A stretch of DNA of 64,000 nt from Corynebacterium sp. (GCF_030532195.1 NZ_JAUNLP010000001.1:124001-188000), one strand, 5' to 3'. Positions 40,992-50,806 are shown, numbered from the stretch's first letter. Translations and numbers: made by a program. Notes: generated by a model from the letters alone, not told the origin.

Positions 40992-41960
40992 GTGATGAAC
41001 GCTGCCTCTTCCCCGGCCTTACGGCTCGAAAACGTCACCAAGAGGTTCGGTGACGTCGAGGCCGTATCGGGCCTGTCGCTTTCCCTCGACCGCGGCCGAG
41101 TGCTTGCACTTCTAGGCCCCAACGGCGCTGGCAAGACCACCACCGTTGAAATGTGCGAGGGGTTTATCAAGCCCGATAGCGGCCAAATCCGCATCCTCGG
41201 ACTCGATCCGGTCACCCAGACCACCGCACTTCGCAGCCGCATCGGTATCATGCTCCAGGGCGGTGGCGCCTACCCCGGCGTCCGTGTCGGCGAAATGCTA
41301 GACCTCGTCGCCAGCTACTCCGCCAACCCGCTAGATACCGATTGGCTTCTCCAGGTCGTCGGTCTGGAGCGCCACCGCAAGACCAACTACCGCCGTCTCT
41401 CCGGCGGTCAACAGCAGCGCCTCTCGCTGGCATGCGCGCTTGTCGGTCGCCCAGAGCTCGTCTTCCTCGACGAACCCACCGCCGGTCTCGACGCACAGTC
41501 ACGGCTCGCCGTGTGGGATCTCATCTCGTCTCTGCGTCGCGACGGCGTCACCGTCGTCCTCACCACCCACCTCATGGATGAGGCGGAATCGCTTGCCGAC
41601 GACGTTGCGATCATCGACCGCGGAAATCTCGTGGTGGCCGGCACCACTGAAGAAATCACGTCCACCGGTGCGTCGGCTCTGCAAGGTGCGGCTGCAGCTT
41701 CTTCGCTGAAGCTGACCATCCGCGGCGGAGTTAGCACAGATGCGGTGAACCGAGCCTTTAAACAGGAGAATCTGCCGCATCAGCTGCGCCGCGTCGGCGG
41801 CGAGGACTACTCGCTTATCGGCGAGCCCTCCCCGCGAGCTCTGACTGTATTGGCTGAGAGCTGCGAGACACAGGATGCACTGATTACGTCGTTAAGCAAG
41901 GCGACGCGCTCGTTGGAAGAAGTCTTCCTGCAGATAACTGGAACGGAGATGAGGAGCTAA
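40992..41960 (+). CDS. ABC transporter ATP-binding protein (DrrA-like)
   Basis: A 322-residue ATPase with Walker A GPNGAGKTTT, signature LSGGQQQRLSLACAL, Walker B LVFLDEPTAGLD and H-loop TTHLMDEAE. The C-terminal extension after about residue 225 is typical of export ATPases of the DrrA/CcmA group. It is adjacent to its permease with no gap. Substrate unknown. The position between mptB and ctaA is conserved in corynebacteria. Confidence 0.93.
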   Translation: MMNAASSPALRLENVTKRFGDVEAVSGLSLSLDRGRVLALLGPNGAGKTTTVEMCEGFIKPDSGQIRILGLDPVTQTTALRSRIGIMLQGGGAYPGVRVGEMLDLVASYSANPLDTDWLLQVVGLERHRKTNYRRLSGGQQQRLSLACALVGRPELVFLDEPTAGLDAQSRLAVWDLISSLRRDGVTVVLTTHLMDEAESLADDVAIIDRGNLVVAGTTEEITSTGASALQGAAAASSLKLTIRGGVSTDAVNRAFKQENLPHQLRRVGGEDYSLIGEPSPRALTVLAESCETQDALITSLSKATRSLEEVFLQITGTEMRS

Positions 41961-42764
41961 ATGACTACCGCACCGAGGCCCGAAGCCTCACGCTTTGCGG
42001 AGGGGACGTTTACCCCGGCGCCGAAGCGCTCCGAGACTTCGAAGCTGATTACCTCCCAGGCGCGACTGGAAACGAAGCTGTTTTGGCGCCATGGCGAGCA
42101 GATGCTTCTGACCATCGTGATCCCGCTTGCGATGCTCATCGGCCTGACCATGCTTCCCGTGCTGGAGATTGAAAATCCGCTCGACACTGTCTTCCCGATG
42201 GTGCTGGCTATCTCCGTCATGTCTGCAGGCTTTACTGGTCAGGCGATTGCCGTGGGCTTTGACCGCCGTTATGGGGCGCTGAAGCGCATCGGTGCTTCCG
42301 GCGTGCCACCGTGGGGCATCATTGCCGGCAAGATCGTCTCCGTCTGCATCACAGTCACGTTGCAGTTCATCCTGTTTAGTGTTGTGGCAATGCTGCTGGG
42401 CGCGCGTTTGACCATTGGTGGCTGGCTGCTCGCGTACGTGGGCATGCTGCTGGGCACATTCGTGTTCACCTCGTTGGGCCTGCTGATGGGTGGCACGCTT
42501 GGTGCGGAGATGATTCTCGGCCTGGCTAACTTGATTTGGTTCATCTTGATTGGTGCTGCTGCCTACGAAGCGATCGCACCGTCCATCGATGGCGTCGGGG
42601 CTATCCTGCTGGGACTACTGCCCTCTGTTGCTCTTAGCCAGGCACTCGCGTCAGCGTTGGTGTTGTCAATCAACTGGTCGGCTGTGGTGGTGCTGTTTGT
42701 GTGGGGTATTGCCGGTGCTGCGCTGGCGACGCGACTGTTCCGTTTCGATATGCCGAACGATTAA
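41961..42764 (+). CDS. ABC-2 type transporter permease
   Basis: A 267-residue membrane protein with six helices of the ABC-2 exporter fold (IVIPLAMLIGLTMLP; VLAISVMSAGFTGQAIAVGFDRRYGALKRIGASG). It begins directly at the stop of the ATPase gene and forms the exporter with it. Substrate unknown. Confidence 0.92.
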   Translation: MTTAPRPEASRFAEGTFTPAPKRSETSKLITSQARLETKLFWRHGEQMLLTIVIPLAMLIGLTMLPVLEIENPLDTVFPMVLAISVMSAGFTGQAIAVGFDRRYGALKRIGASGVPPWGIIAGKIVSVCITVTLQFILFSVVAMLLGARLTIGGWLLAYVGMLLGTFVFTSLGLLMGGTLGAEMILGLANLIWFILIGAAAYEAIAPSIDGVGAILLGLLPSVALSQALASALVLSINWSAVVVLFVWGIAGAALATRLFRFDMPND

Positions 42765-42887
42765 TGCGCCATTTTCGCCCGCTGCCCTGGCCTTGCCTTT
42801 GACGCTGTCTTTGACCCTGCTGTCGAGCTGCAGAAACGCATGCTGAACGGCGGGGTTTCGCGTATTACTATTTTCCGTCAGCGTAGG

Positions 42888-42893
42888 TAGAAT
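42888..42893 (+). promoter_or_regulatory. Candidate -10 box of ctaA
   Basis: TAGAAT lies eight bases before the GTG start of ctaA. No Shine-Dalgarno between them. Confidence 0.45.
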
Positions 42894-42901
42894 TTCCTAT
42901 T

Positions 42902-43915
42902 GTGAATACTGCGGATCGAAGTTTGCCTATGTCGTTTTTGCCGTTGACGCCGATTGGCCGCCAAAAGGTCTATGCGCTGCTTGTCTTGATTGCTCAGGCA
43001 GCCATCGCGGTGACCGGTTCCATCGTTCGCGTCACTGGTTCAGGTCTCGGTTGTGCGTCCTGGCCGGAATGCCACCCGGGAAGCTTCGTCCCTGTTCCGG
43101 GGCAGGCTGAGATGTTGCACCAGGTCATTGAGTTCGGCAACCGCCTGCTGACCTTCGTGCTCGTCGCACTGACGCTGGCGCTGTTCCTCTCTGTCATGCG
43201 CGTCGGCCGCCGCCGCGAAATCAAGGTGCTGGCTCTGCTCAATGGTCTCGGCGTCGTCCTCCAGGCCGTTATCGGCGGTATCTCAGTCCTCGTTGACCTG
43301 AAGTGGTACTCCGTCGCGCTGCACTTCCTGCCGTCGATGATTCTCGTCTGGCTCGCCGGCATGCTCTACGTGAAGATCGATGAGCCTGACGACGGCACCG
43401 CCACCCGCATGTACCCGCGCTACCTGCGTTACCTCGCTGCCGGTTCTGGTCTGGCCCTGACCATGACCCTGATAACCGGCACGATGGTCACCGGTGCCGG
43501 TCCGCACGCAGGCGATGCCTCCGTGCTGCCGGAAGACCGTCTGCAGCTGCCTATTGTTGACTTGGCCCACATACACGCGGGCTTCATGTACCTCTACCTG
43601 GGCTTGGTTATCGGCTTGATCTTTGGCCTGCTCGCTGCTGAAACCTTCCACTCTGTCCGCAAGGTTTCCATCGCACTGGTGGTCTTCATCATCGCCCAAG
43701 GTGCAGTTGGCATGGTTCAGTACTGGAGCGGCGTCCCGGAGGGATTGGTTCCTGTCCACGTTGCAGGCTCCGGCATCTGTACCGCATTGACCGCGGTCTT
43801 GTTCCAGCTTGGCTACCGCTTGGTTGGCGGCCAGGCCACGGTCACCGGCTCGCTGGTTGGCGATGCCGCTGCCGCCGGTGCTGAAAGTGAAAAGAAGGCG
43901 CAGGTTTCCGCTTAG
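42902..43915 (+). CDS. ctaA: Heme A synthase
   Basis: A 337-residue eight-helix membrane protein that hydroxylates heme O to heme A for cytochrome aa3. The His ligands stand in conserved places: GQAEMLHQVIEFGNR, VALHFLPSM, LAHIHAGFMYLY and VPVHVAGSG. The Cys pair GLGCASWPECHPG in the first loop is typical. It starts with GTG. It acts after CtaB, whose gene lies 1.5 kb away on the other strand. Confidence 0.95.
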   Translation: MNTADRSLPMSFLPLTPIGRQKVYALLVLIAQAAIAVTGSIVRVTGSGLGCASWPECHPGSFVPVPGQAEMLHQVIEFGNRLLTFVLVALTLALFLSVMRVGRRREIKVLALLNGLGVVLQAVIGGISVLVDLKWYSVALHFLPSMILVWLAGMLYVKIDEPDDGTATRMYPRYLRYLAAGSGLALTMTLITGTMVTGAGPHAGDASVLPEDRLQLPIVDLAHIHAGFMYLYLGLVIGLIFGLLAAETFHSVRKVSIALVVFIIAQGAVGMVQYWSGVPEGLVPVHVAGSGICTALTAVLFQLGYRLVGGQATVTGSLVGDAAAAGAESEKKAQVSA

Positions 43916-43948
43916 CTAGTCGGTAGCTATCGGTCTGTCTCGCGCAGG

Positions 43949-43993
43949 CACCTAAACACGCGCGATTTGTGCGCGTGTTTAGGTGTTTTTTTA
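43949..43993 (+). terminator. Terminator after ctaA
   Basis: CACCTAAACACGCGC pairs perfectly with GCGCGTGTTTAGGTG over a short loop, followed by seven T residues and TATTT. Very strong intrinsic terminator. Confidence 0.93.
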
Positions 43994-44151
43994 TTTGAGC
44001 AATGGATATGGCTTTTCTCGCCTTCGCCGTTCCGGCACTGGGGCTCGGACTAAGAGTTCGTCTGCAGGCGAAGCGGGACACCCCACCTCCGGCGCATTCC
44101 AAGCCACCCACATGTGTTTATGTCCTAGGTGCAGGCTGCACGCGTCGCAGA

Positions 44152-44202
44152 CTGCGGGCCTTACAGACTGTGTACCTTGCAGGCTGCGGGCCTTACAGAC
44201 TG
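44152..44202 (+). repeat. Direct repeat, 19 bp, period 32
   Basis: CTGCGGGCCTTACAGACTG occurs at 44152-44170 and exactly again at 44184-44202. Shorter related pieces (GCAGGCTGCACGC, CAGACTGCACGC) flank it, so it is an eroded tandem array. Confidence 0.8.
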
Positions 44203-44228
44203 CACGCTGCACTGATCTCTCCACTCCA

Positions 44229-44315
44229 CCTATGGCTTTGAAATGACCTATGGCTCGAAAATGAACATATGGTCGCGTATACAGAGCCAAACGTTACTTT
44301 CAAGCCATAAGTCAC
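44229..44315. repeat. 18-bp tandem repeat plus an inverted copy
   Basis: CCTATGGCTTTGAAATGA (44229-44246) is followed directly by CCTATGGCTCGAAAATGA (44247-44264), differing at two bases. A third, poorer copy follows, and an inverted copy (reading TTATGGCTTGAAAGTAAC on the reverse strand) lies at 44293-44311. Confidence 0.7.
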
Positions 44316-44393
44316 CGTTGGTGTAGGCCAACATGTCGCTGTAGCCCCACACAGTGGCATAGGCCAAAAACACAGCTCGAAGCTCAACAAGAA

Positions 44394-44433
44394 AAAGAGG
44401 CCGTCCCCACTATAAAAGGGGACGGCCTCTTTA
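44394..44433 (-). terminator. Terminator of ctaB
   Basis: AAAGAGGCCGTCCCC pairs perfectly with GGGGACGGCCTCTTT around an 8-nt loop; A and T runs on both sides. It ends the leftward ctaB transcript. Confidence 0.92.
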
Positions 44434-44493
44434 AACTCGATTAGCCCGCAAACCAAGCTAACTAACCAAACAAAAGCTAACCAAGCAAACCAC

Positions 44494-45435
44494 CTAGAAC
44501 AGGCTGGAGATTGTCTGCAGACCCAGCACCGCGTCCAGCGAAAGTGCCACACAAACGATGGACAGGTAGTTGTTCGACATAAAGAACAACTTCATCGGCT
44601 TGATCTTGCCACCGGATTTGACGTGGCGGTGCAGGTCAATTGCACCCCACAGGAACCAGGCACCGGCGCCAACAGCGCCAATCAGGTAAAGCCAACCAGC
44701 ATATGGAACCAGCAGCAGAGTGGTAATCACAGTCGCTGCGGTGTACCAGATGATGCGTTGGGTGACGACAATTGCTGGCTTAACCACTGGCATCATCGGC
44801 ACGCCAGCGGCCTTGTAGTCCTCCTTGTATCGGAGTCCCAGTGCCCAGGTGTGTGGCGGAGTCCAGAAGAAAATGAGCAGGAACAGGATGAATGCCTGCC
44901 ACCAGTGAGCCAATCCGGTGATTTCCGGATTGTTATCAGTAATCACGGCCCAGCCGACCATTACCGGCATACAACCCGCAGCGCCGCCCCAGATGACGTT
45001 CTGATCAGTTCGACGCTTCAGCCACAAGGTGTAGACGAAGATGTAGAACGCGATGGTGATCAGAATGAAGACTGCAGCCAAAAGCGAGTTGCACAGCAAC
45101 CACAGCCACAGGAAGGACGCAACCATCAGCACGGTGCCGAAGATTGCGGCCGAGCGGCGGCTAATCTGATCGCGAGCTAGTGGGCGACGGCGAGTGCGGC
45201 GCATCTTCTGGTCGATGTCGTAATCCATCACCATGTTGAAGGTGTGAGCCGCAGCGGCACCCATCCAGCCACCGAAGAGCGTGAGCAAAATCAGGCCGAC
45301 GTGCACATGGCCACGGTCTGCCTGAAGCATTGCGGGAATGGCCGCGACGAGCAGGAGCTCGATAATTCTTGGCTTAGTCAGTGCAATGTACGCCTTGACT
45401 GTGTCCAACAAAGCAATGTCCCTTTCACGCGCCAT
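44494..45435 (-). CDS. ctaB: Protoheme IX farnesyltransferase (heme O synthase)
   Basis: A 313-residue UbiA-type membrane prenyltransferase with nine helices. The first Asp motif is [20 protein letters not shown], and the second region is [21 protein letters not shown]. It adds a farnesyl group to heme B. I chose the ATG at 45435, which has GGGGG seven bases upstream; an extra 33 codons upstream lack features. It is divergent from tkt, as in C. glutamicum. Confidence 0.95.
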   Translation of the reverse strand: MARERDIALLDTVKAYIALTKPRIIELLLVAAIPAMLQADRGHVHVGLILLTLFGGWMGAAAAHTFNMVMDYDIDQKMRRTRRRPLARDQISRRSAAIFGTVLMVASFLWLWLLCNSLLAAVFILITIAFYIFVYTLWLKRRTDQNVIWGGAAGCMPVMVGWAVITDNNPEITGLAHWWQAFILFLLIFFWTPPHTWALGLRYKEDYKAAGVPMMPVVKPAIVVTQRIIWYTAATVITTLLLVPYAGWLYLIGAVGAGAWFLWGAIDLHRHVKSGGKIKPMKLFFMSNNYLSIVCVALSLDAVLGLQTISSLF

Positions 45436-45726
45436 AAACAAACCCCCGGTTATTAATAGTCGGATGCGAGGTGCAAATAGTTCCCAACTACTTTTCAGCG
45501 AATTCATCGCGCAGCTATTAAGTGGGGTGGGCAATTAGTTTACCGATAAGCATAACGGTTCCCACAATGGCCGTCGTGAAGCCCGCGCCGCGCGCCGAGA
45601 ACGAACGACTCCCCCATCTCACCCCGCAACCGCGCGTGTCGTGGCCAAGTGAAACCGCGACATTGCATTCATCGTTAATATGGAAGAGATCTTTAATAAT
45701 CCATCCGGATACTAGGAGTCATTCAC

Positions 45727-47826
45727 GTGACACTGTCGACTGAGCAAGAAGCACGGGTTGTTCGCAACTACCCCTCGGACTGGTCCGACCTGGACACAAA
45801 GGCTGTGGACACGGCCCGTGTTTTGGCCGCGGAAGCTGTGGAAAACGCAGGTTCTGGCCACCCCGGCACCGCAATGAGCCTGGCACCGCTGGCTTACTCC
45901 CTCTACCAGCGCGTCATGCGCCATGATCCGAAGGATACGAAGTGGATCGGCCGCGACCGCTTCATCCTGTCCTGCGGTCACTCGTCCCTGACGCAGTACA
46001 TTCAGCTCTACCTCGGCGGTTTCGGCCTTGAGCTCGATGATCTGAAGGCACTGCGCACCTGGGGTGCTCTCACCCCGGGTCACCCGGAATACGGCCACAC
46101 CGACGGTGTTGAGATCACCACTGGCCCGCTGGGTCAGGGGCTGGCGTCGGCTGTGGGCTTCGCCATGGCTTCACGACGGGAACGTGGGCTGTTCGACCCG
46201 GAGGCTGCTCCGGGTGAGTCCCCGTTTGATCACTACATCTACGTCATTGCCTCGGACGGTGACGTTCAGGAAGGTGTCACCGCAGAGGCAAGCTCCCTGG
46301 CGGGCACTCAGAAGCTGGGTAACCTGATTGTTTTCTGGGATGACAACGGCATCTCCATCGAGGACGACACCACTATTGCCTTTACTGAGAACGTCGCTGA
46401 CCGCTACCGCGCCTACGGCTGGCAGGTCATTGAGGTCGACGGCGGCGAGAACGTCGAGGCTCTTGAGGCCGCAGTCGAGGAAGCTAAGAAGGACACCGAG
46501 CGTCCGACCTTCATCCGCGTTCGCACGGTCATCGCCTACCCGGCACCGACCAAGATGAACACCGGCGCTTCTCACGGTGCTGCTCTCGGCGGCGACGAGA
46601 TCACCGGCATCAAGGAGGCCCTGGGCTTCGATGCTGACAAGCACTTCGATGTCGCAGATGAGGTCATCGAGCATACTCGTAAGCTGGTTGACCGTGGTGC
46701 GGAGGCACACAAGGAGTGGCAGACCAAGTTCGACGCTTGGGCTGAGGCCAACCCGGAGCGCAAGGCTCTGCTGGACCGCCTGACTGCCGGTGAGCTGCCA
46801 GAGGGCTTCGACGCTGAGCTGCCGACCTGGGAGCCGGATGAGAAGGGCATCGCTACCCGTAAGGCATCCGAGGCCGCACTGCAGGCACTTGGCAAGACTC
46901 TGCCGGAGCTGTGGGGTGGCTCGGCCGACCTGGCTGGCTCCAACAACACCGTGCTGAAGGGCGAGCCGTCCTTCGGTCCGAAGTCTATTACCACCAACAC
47001 CTGGAGCACCGACCCGTACGGCCGTAACCTGCACTTCGGTATTCGTGAGCACGCGATGGGCTCGATTCTGAACGGCATCCTGCTCCACGGCGGCACCCGT
47101 CCGTACGGCGGCACATTCCTTATCTTCTCCGACTACATGCGTCCGGCAGTCCGTCTGGCGTCCCTGATGGAGATCTCCCCGATTTACGTCTGGACGCACG
47201 ACTCTATCGGTCTGGGTGAGGACGGCCCGACGCACCAGCCGGTTGAACAGCTGGCATCGCTGCGCGCTATCCCGGGTATGGCCACCGTCCGCCCGGCAGA
47301 TGCCAACGAAACTGCCCAGGCTTGGGCCGCTGTGCTGGAAGGCGAGGCTGGCCCGAAGGCGCTGGCACTCACCCGCCAGAACATCCCGGTGCTGGAGGGC
47401 ACGAAGGAAAAGGCCGCCGAGGGCGTTCGTCGTGGCGCATACGTGCTTGTCGACGGAAACAAGGAGACCCCGGACGTCATCCTGATGGGTACCGGTTCCG
47501 AGGTTCACCTCGCTGTCGAAGCCGCTGAGAAGCTGGCTGAGCAGGGCGTCAGCGCCCGCGTTGTCTCCGTGCCGTGCCTTGACTGGTTCGAGCAGCAGGA
47601 TGAGGAATACCGCGAGCAGGTCCTGCCGAAGGCCGTCCGCGCGCGCGTCTCTGTTGAGGCCGGTATTGCTATGCCGTGGTATCGCCACCTGGGTGATGCT
47701 GGTCGCGCAGTGTCCCTGGAGCACTTCGGCGCTTCGGCTCCGTACAAGGAGCTCTTTGAGAAGTTCGGCATCACTGCAGATGCGGTTGTCGATGCGGCAA
47801 AGGAATCTATCGAGGCTGCTAAGTAG
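45727..47826 (+). CDS. tkt: Transketolase
   Basis: A 699-residue thiamine diphosphate enzyme of the non-oxidative pentose phosphate pathway. Substrate His in GHPGTAMSLAPLAY; ThDP-binding SDGDVQEGVTAEASSLAGT through DDNGISIEDD; the catalytic Glu region FGIREHAMGSILNG. GTG start with AGGAG eight bases upstream. First gene of tkt-tal-zwf-opcA-pgl. Strong codon bias suggests high expression. Confidence 0.97.
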   Translation: MTLSTEQEARVVRNYPSDWSDLDTKAVDTARVLAAEAVENAGSGHPGTAMSLAPLAYSLYQRVMRHDPKDTKWIGRDRFILSCGHSSLTQYIQLYLGGFGLELDDLKALRTWGALTPGHPEYGHTDGVEITTGPLGQGLASAVGFAMASRRERGLFDPEAAPGESPFDHYIYVIASDGDVQEGVTAEASSLAGTQKLGNLIVFWDDNGISIEDDTTIAFTENVADRYRAYGWQVIEVDGGENVEALEAAVEEAKKDTERPTFIRVRTVIAYPAPTKMNTGASHGAALGGDEITGIKEALGFDADKHFDVADEVIEHTRKLVDRGAEAHKEWQTKFDAWAEANPERKALLDRLTAGELPEGFDAELPTWEPDEKGIATRKASEAALQALGKTLPELWGGSADLAGSNNTVLKGEPSFGPKSITTNTWSTDPYGRNLHFGIREHAMGSILNGILLHGGTRPYGGTFLIFSDYMRPAVRLASLMEISPIYVWTHDSIGLGEDGPTHQPVEQLASLRAIPGMATVRPADANETAQAWAAVLEGEAGPKALALTRQNIPVLEGTKEKAAEGVRRGAYVLVDGNKETPDVILMGTGSEVHLAVEAAEKLAEQGVSARVVSVPCLDWFEQQDEEYREQVLPKAVRARVSVEAGIAMPWYRHLGDAGRAVSLEHFGASAPYKELFEKFGITADAVVDAAKESIEAAK

Positions 47827-47846
47827 CAGGTAGATACCGTGAAAGT

Positions 47847-47878
47847 GGCGCTGCCTGCGGGCGGCGCCCTTTTGTTTT
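47847..47878 (+). terminator. Terminator-like hairpin between tkt and tal
   Basis: GGCGCTGCC pairs with GGCGGCGCC (one G-U pair) over a 4-nt loop, followed by CTTTTGTTTT. It lies inside an operon, so it probably lets tkt be made in excess over the downstream genes. Confidence 0.7.
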
Positions 47879-47972
47879 GTTAGGACGTGCGGTTGATGCC
47901 CTTGGAATAATCCGTCACACTTTGGGCATAACTTAGGCATAATTTAGGGCAGACAGAAAGGTACTTATTATT

Positions 47973-49088
47973 ATGAGCAACTCCACAATGGAAGCACTCG
48001 CTGCTGTAGGAACCTCCGCATGGCTCGATGACCTTTCGCGCCAGCGTCTGACCTCGGGTGATCTGAAGAATCTCATCGATGAACTCCGCGTCGTCGGTGT
48101 GACCACCAACCCGGCCATCTTCTCCTCTGCGATGACCTCCGGCGAGGACTACGATGCTCAGCTGGCAGAGCTCACCGCTCAGGGGGCCACCCCAGCAGAG
48201 GCTGTTTTCGCGATGGCTATAGACGATGTTCGCGATGCTTGCGATCTCTTCTCCGATATCTCGGAGCAGAGCGATGGCGTGGATGGCCGCGTTTCCATCG
48301 AGGTTGATCCTCGCTATGCCGACGACTACGAGGCCACGATTGCGCAAGCCCGTGAGCTCTGGGAACGCGTCGGTAAGCGCAATGCGATGATTAAGATCCC
48401 GGCGACTGACGCATCCCTGCCGGCCGTTTCTGATGCTCTGGCGGAGGGTATTTCGGTAAACGTCACCCTGATTTTCTCTGTTGAGCGCTACCAGCAGGTC
48501 ATTGAGGCCTTCATTAAAGGTATTGAGCGTGCGAAGGACAACGGCGTGGACTTGGATTCGGTCCACTCGGTGGCTTCTCTGTTTGTCTCCCGGGTAGACA
48601 CTGAGGTGGATGCTCGGCTGGAGAAGATTGGTTCGGAAGAGGCGCTGGCTCTGCGTGGCAAGGCTGGTCTGGCCAATGCTCGTGCTGCTTACGCAAAGTT
48701 CGAGGAGACCTTCTCCGCAGACAATATCCGTTGGGCTCAGCTGGAAAACGCTGGCGCTAAGCCGCAGCGCCTGCTGTGGGCTTCCACCGGTGTGAAGAAT
48801 CCGGCATACCCGGACACCCTGTATGTCACGGAGCTGGCTGCTCCGCAGACCGTGAACACCATGCCGGAGAAGACTTTGCGTGCGGCTGCGGCTTTCGATG
48901 GTGAGGTGCGCGATGCTGTCAGCGGTCAGGGTGAGGCAGCTGAGGCTGTGATCGCCCAGCTGCGTGAGGTCGGCATTGATATCGAGGATGTCTTCGCTGT
49001 TCTGGAGCGCGAGGGCGTGGAGAAGTTCGTGACTTCGTGGGAGTCACTGCTGTCGTCCATCGAAGAGCGCATGGGACAGCTGAAGTAG
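47973..49088 (+). CDS. tal: Transaldolase
   Basis: A 371-residue long-type actinobacterial transaldolase. GVTTNPAIFSSAM carries the substrate-binding Asn, and the Schiff-base lysine is in NAMIKIPATD. It moves a dihydroxyacetone unit between sedoheptulose 7-phosphate and glyceraldehyde 3-phosphate. It sits between tkt and zwf, with terminator hairpins on both sides. Confidence 0.96.
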   Translation: MSNSTMEALAAVGTSAWLDDLSRQRLTSGDLKNLIDELRVVGVTTNPAIFSSAMTSGEDYDAQLAELTAQGATPAEAVFAMAIDDVRDACDLFSDISEQSDGVDGRVSIEVDPRYADDYEATIAQARELWERVGKRNAMIKIPATDASLPAVSDALAEGISVNVTLIFSVERYQQVIEAFIKGIERAKDNGVDLDSVHSVASLFVSRVDTEVDARLEKIGSEEALALRGKAGLANARAAYAKFEETFSADNIRWAQLENAGAKPQRLLWASTGVKNPAYPDTLYVTELAAPQTVNTMPEKTLRAAAAFDGEVRDAVSGQGEAAEAVIAQLREVGIDIEDVFAVLEREGVEKFVTSWESLLSSIEERMGQLK

Positions 49089-49136
49089 CAAGTTCACGAG
49101 CTGAAGCTAAAGCTCGACAGCGCACGTTAATTAGCC

Positions 49137-49175
49137 AAAAGTCCGGTGAAAGTCGAATGATGACACCGGACTTTT
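49137..49175 (+). terminator. Terminator hairpin immediately upstream of zwf
   Basis: AAAAGTCCGGTG pairs perfectly with CACCGGACTTTT around a 15-nt loop and ends in TTTTCTT. It ends only 23 bases before the zwf GTG, with no ribosome site between. Confidence 0.85.
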
Positions 49176-49198
49176 CTTGATGTGAGAATATGTAAACC

Positions 49199-50770
49199 GT
49201 GAGTGATTCTTTGCATAGCAATAATCCGAATGCCAGCACCAAGCGCTGCACCTATGTCAATCCCCTGCGAGATCCGCAGGATAAGCGCCTGCCGCGTATC
49301 GCAGGCCCTGGTGGCATGGTGATTTTCGGTGTCACGGGCGACTTGGCCCACAAGAAGCTGCTGCCAGCTATTTATGACCTTGCAAACCGCGGTCTACTGC
49401 CAGCATCTTTCGCACTCGTCGGCTACGGCCGCCGTGAATGGTCTAAGCAGGACTTTGAGGACTATGTCCGTACCGCAGTGGAAAACGGCGCTCGTACCGA
49501 TTTCCGCGAGAGCGTCTGGCAGCGCCTTGCCGAGGGCATCCACTTCGTCACCGGTACATTCACCGATGACGAGGCCTTTGACCGCCTGGCTGCCAAGCTG
49601 GAAGAGCTCGACCGGTCGCGCGGTACTGCGGGCAACTGGGCTTACTACCTGTCCATCCCACCGGCGAACTTCCCGGATGTCTGCCATCAGCTCGACCGCG
49701 CCGGTCTTGCGCAGGCCGGCGAGGACTACTGGCGTCGAGTCATCATTGAGAAGCCGTTCGGCCATGACCTGGCCTCGGCACAGGAGCTCAACCAGATTGT
49801 TAACTCCGTCTTCCCGGAGGATGCAGTCTTCCGCATTGACCACTACCTGGGCAAGGAAACCGTCCAGAACATTTTGGCCATGCGTTTTGCCAACCAGCTG
49901 TTTGACCCGCTGTGGAACTCCCACTACATCGACCATGTCCAGATCACCATGGCCGAAGATATCGGATTGGGCGGCCGCGCCGGTTACTACGACGGTATTG
50001 GCGCTGCTCGTGACGTGATTCAGAATCACTTGCTGCAGCTGTTGGCACTGGTGGCCATGGAAGAGCCGATTGCCTTTACCCCGGAGGAATTGCAGGCGGA
50101 GAAGATTAAGGTCCTGCGCGCAGTTGAACCGGTGCGTCCGCTGTCGAAGTACACCGCTCGCGGTCAGTACACTGCGGACTGGCAGGGCTCCAACTTCGTT
50201 CCGGGCTTGCGTGATGAAGAGGGCTTTGACCCCGATTCCACCACCGAGACCTACGCCGCTTGTACTCTGCAGATCAATTCCCGCCGCTGGGCCGGTGTCC
50301 CCTTCTACCTGCGCACGGGCAAGCGCCTGGGCCGCCGCGTAACGGAGATTGCGCTGGTGTTCAAGTCCGCTCCGCATTTGCCGTTCGCAGAGACCATGAC
50401 CGCCGCCCTCGGCCAAAACGCCATGGTCATCCGCGTCCAGCCGGATGAGGGTGTGCTTATGCGCTTTGGCTCCAAGGTGCCGGGCTCGGCAATGGAAGTT
50501 CGCGATGTCAACATGGACTTCTCCTACTCCGAGGTCTTCACCGAGCAGTCGCCGGAGGCATATGAGCGCCTCATCCTCGATGCCCTGCTCGATGAGGCCA
50601 GCCTCTTCCCCACTAATGAGGAAGTTGAGCTGTCCTGGAAGATCCTCGATCCCATCATCGAATACTGGGCCAAGCGTGGGCGCCCCGAAGGCTATGCCGC
50701 TGGCTCCTGGGGCCCGGCGTCCGCTGACCGCATGCTCGAGCGCGATGGTCGCGCTTGGCGACGTCCATAG
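49199..50770 (+). CDS. zwf: Glucose-6-phosphate 1-dehydrogenase
   Basis: A 523-residue first enzyme of the oxidative pentose phosphate pathway. NADP site FGVTGDLAHKKLLPAIYDL; active-site RIDHYLGKETVQNI; substrate-binding IEKPFGHD. In corynebacteria it works in a complex with OpcA. GTG start without Shine-Dalgarno, 23 bases after a terminator hairpin, so a separate promoter and a leaderless mRNA are likely. Confidence 0.97.
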   Translation: MSDSLHSNNPNASTKRCTYVNPLRDPQDKRLPRIAGPGGMVIFGVTGDLAHKKLLPAIYDLANRGLLPASFALVGYGRREWSKQDFEDYVRTAVENGARTDFRESVWQRLAEGIHFVTGTFTDDEAFDRLAAKLEELDRSRGTAGNWAYYLSIPPANFPDVCHQLDRAGLAQAGEDYWRRVIIEKPFGHDLASAQELNQIVNSVFPEDAVFRIDHYLGKETVQNILAMRFANQLFDPLWNSHYIDHVQITMAEDIGLGGRAGYYDGIGAARDVIQNHLLQLLALVAMEEPIAFTPEELQAEKIKVLRAVEPVRPLSKYTARGQYTADWQGSNFVPGLRDEEGFDPDSTTETYAACTLQINSRRWAGVPFYLRTGKRLGRRVTEIALVFKSAPHLPFAETMTAALGQNAMVIRVQPDEGVLMRFGSKVPGSAMEVRDVNMDFSYSEVFTEQSPEAYERLILDALLDEASLFPTNEEVELSWKILDPIIEYWAKRGRPEGYAAGSWGPASADRMLERDGRAWRRP

Positions 50771-50806
50771 GTTGAAAATCACTATTCTGACAGAAAGAAC
50801 TTTTGC

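Larger units (their letters stand above)
43994..44493. other. 500-bp gap between ctaA and ctaB with short repeats, no gene
   Basis: Several open frames cross it, but none looks like a protein. It holds two repeat groups (44152-44202 and 44229-44315) and the ctaB terminator (44394-44433). Composition differs from the neighbours. It could be the footprint of a small lost or inserted element. Confidence 0.5.

Noticed and set aside
44193..44552. A 119-codon frame on the reverse strand overlapping the ctaB end
   Set aside because: Runs through the ctaB terminator and the repeats, is Trp/Cys-rich and has no family features.
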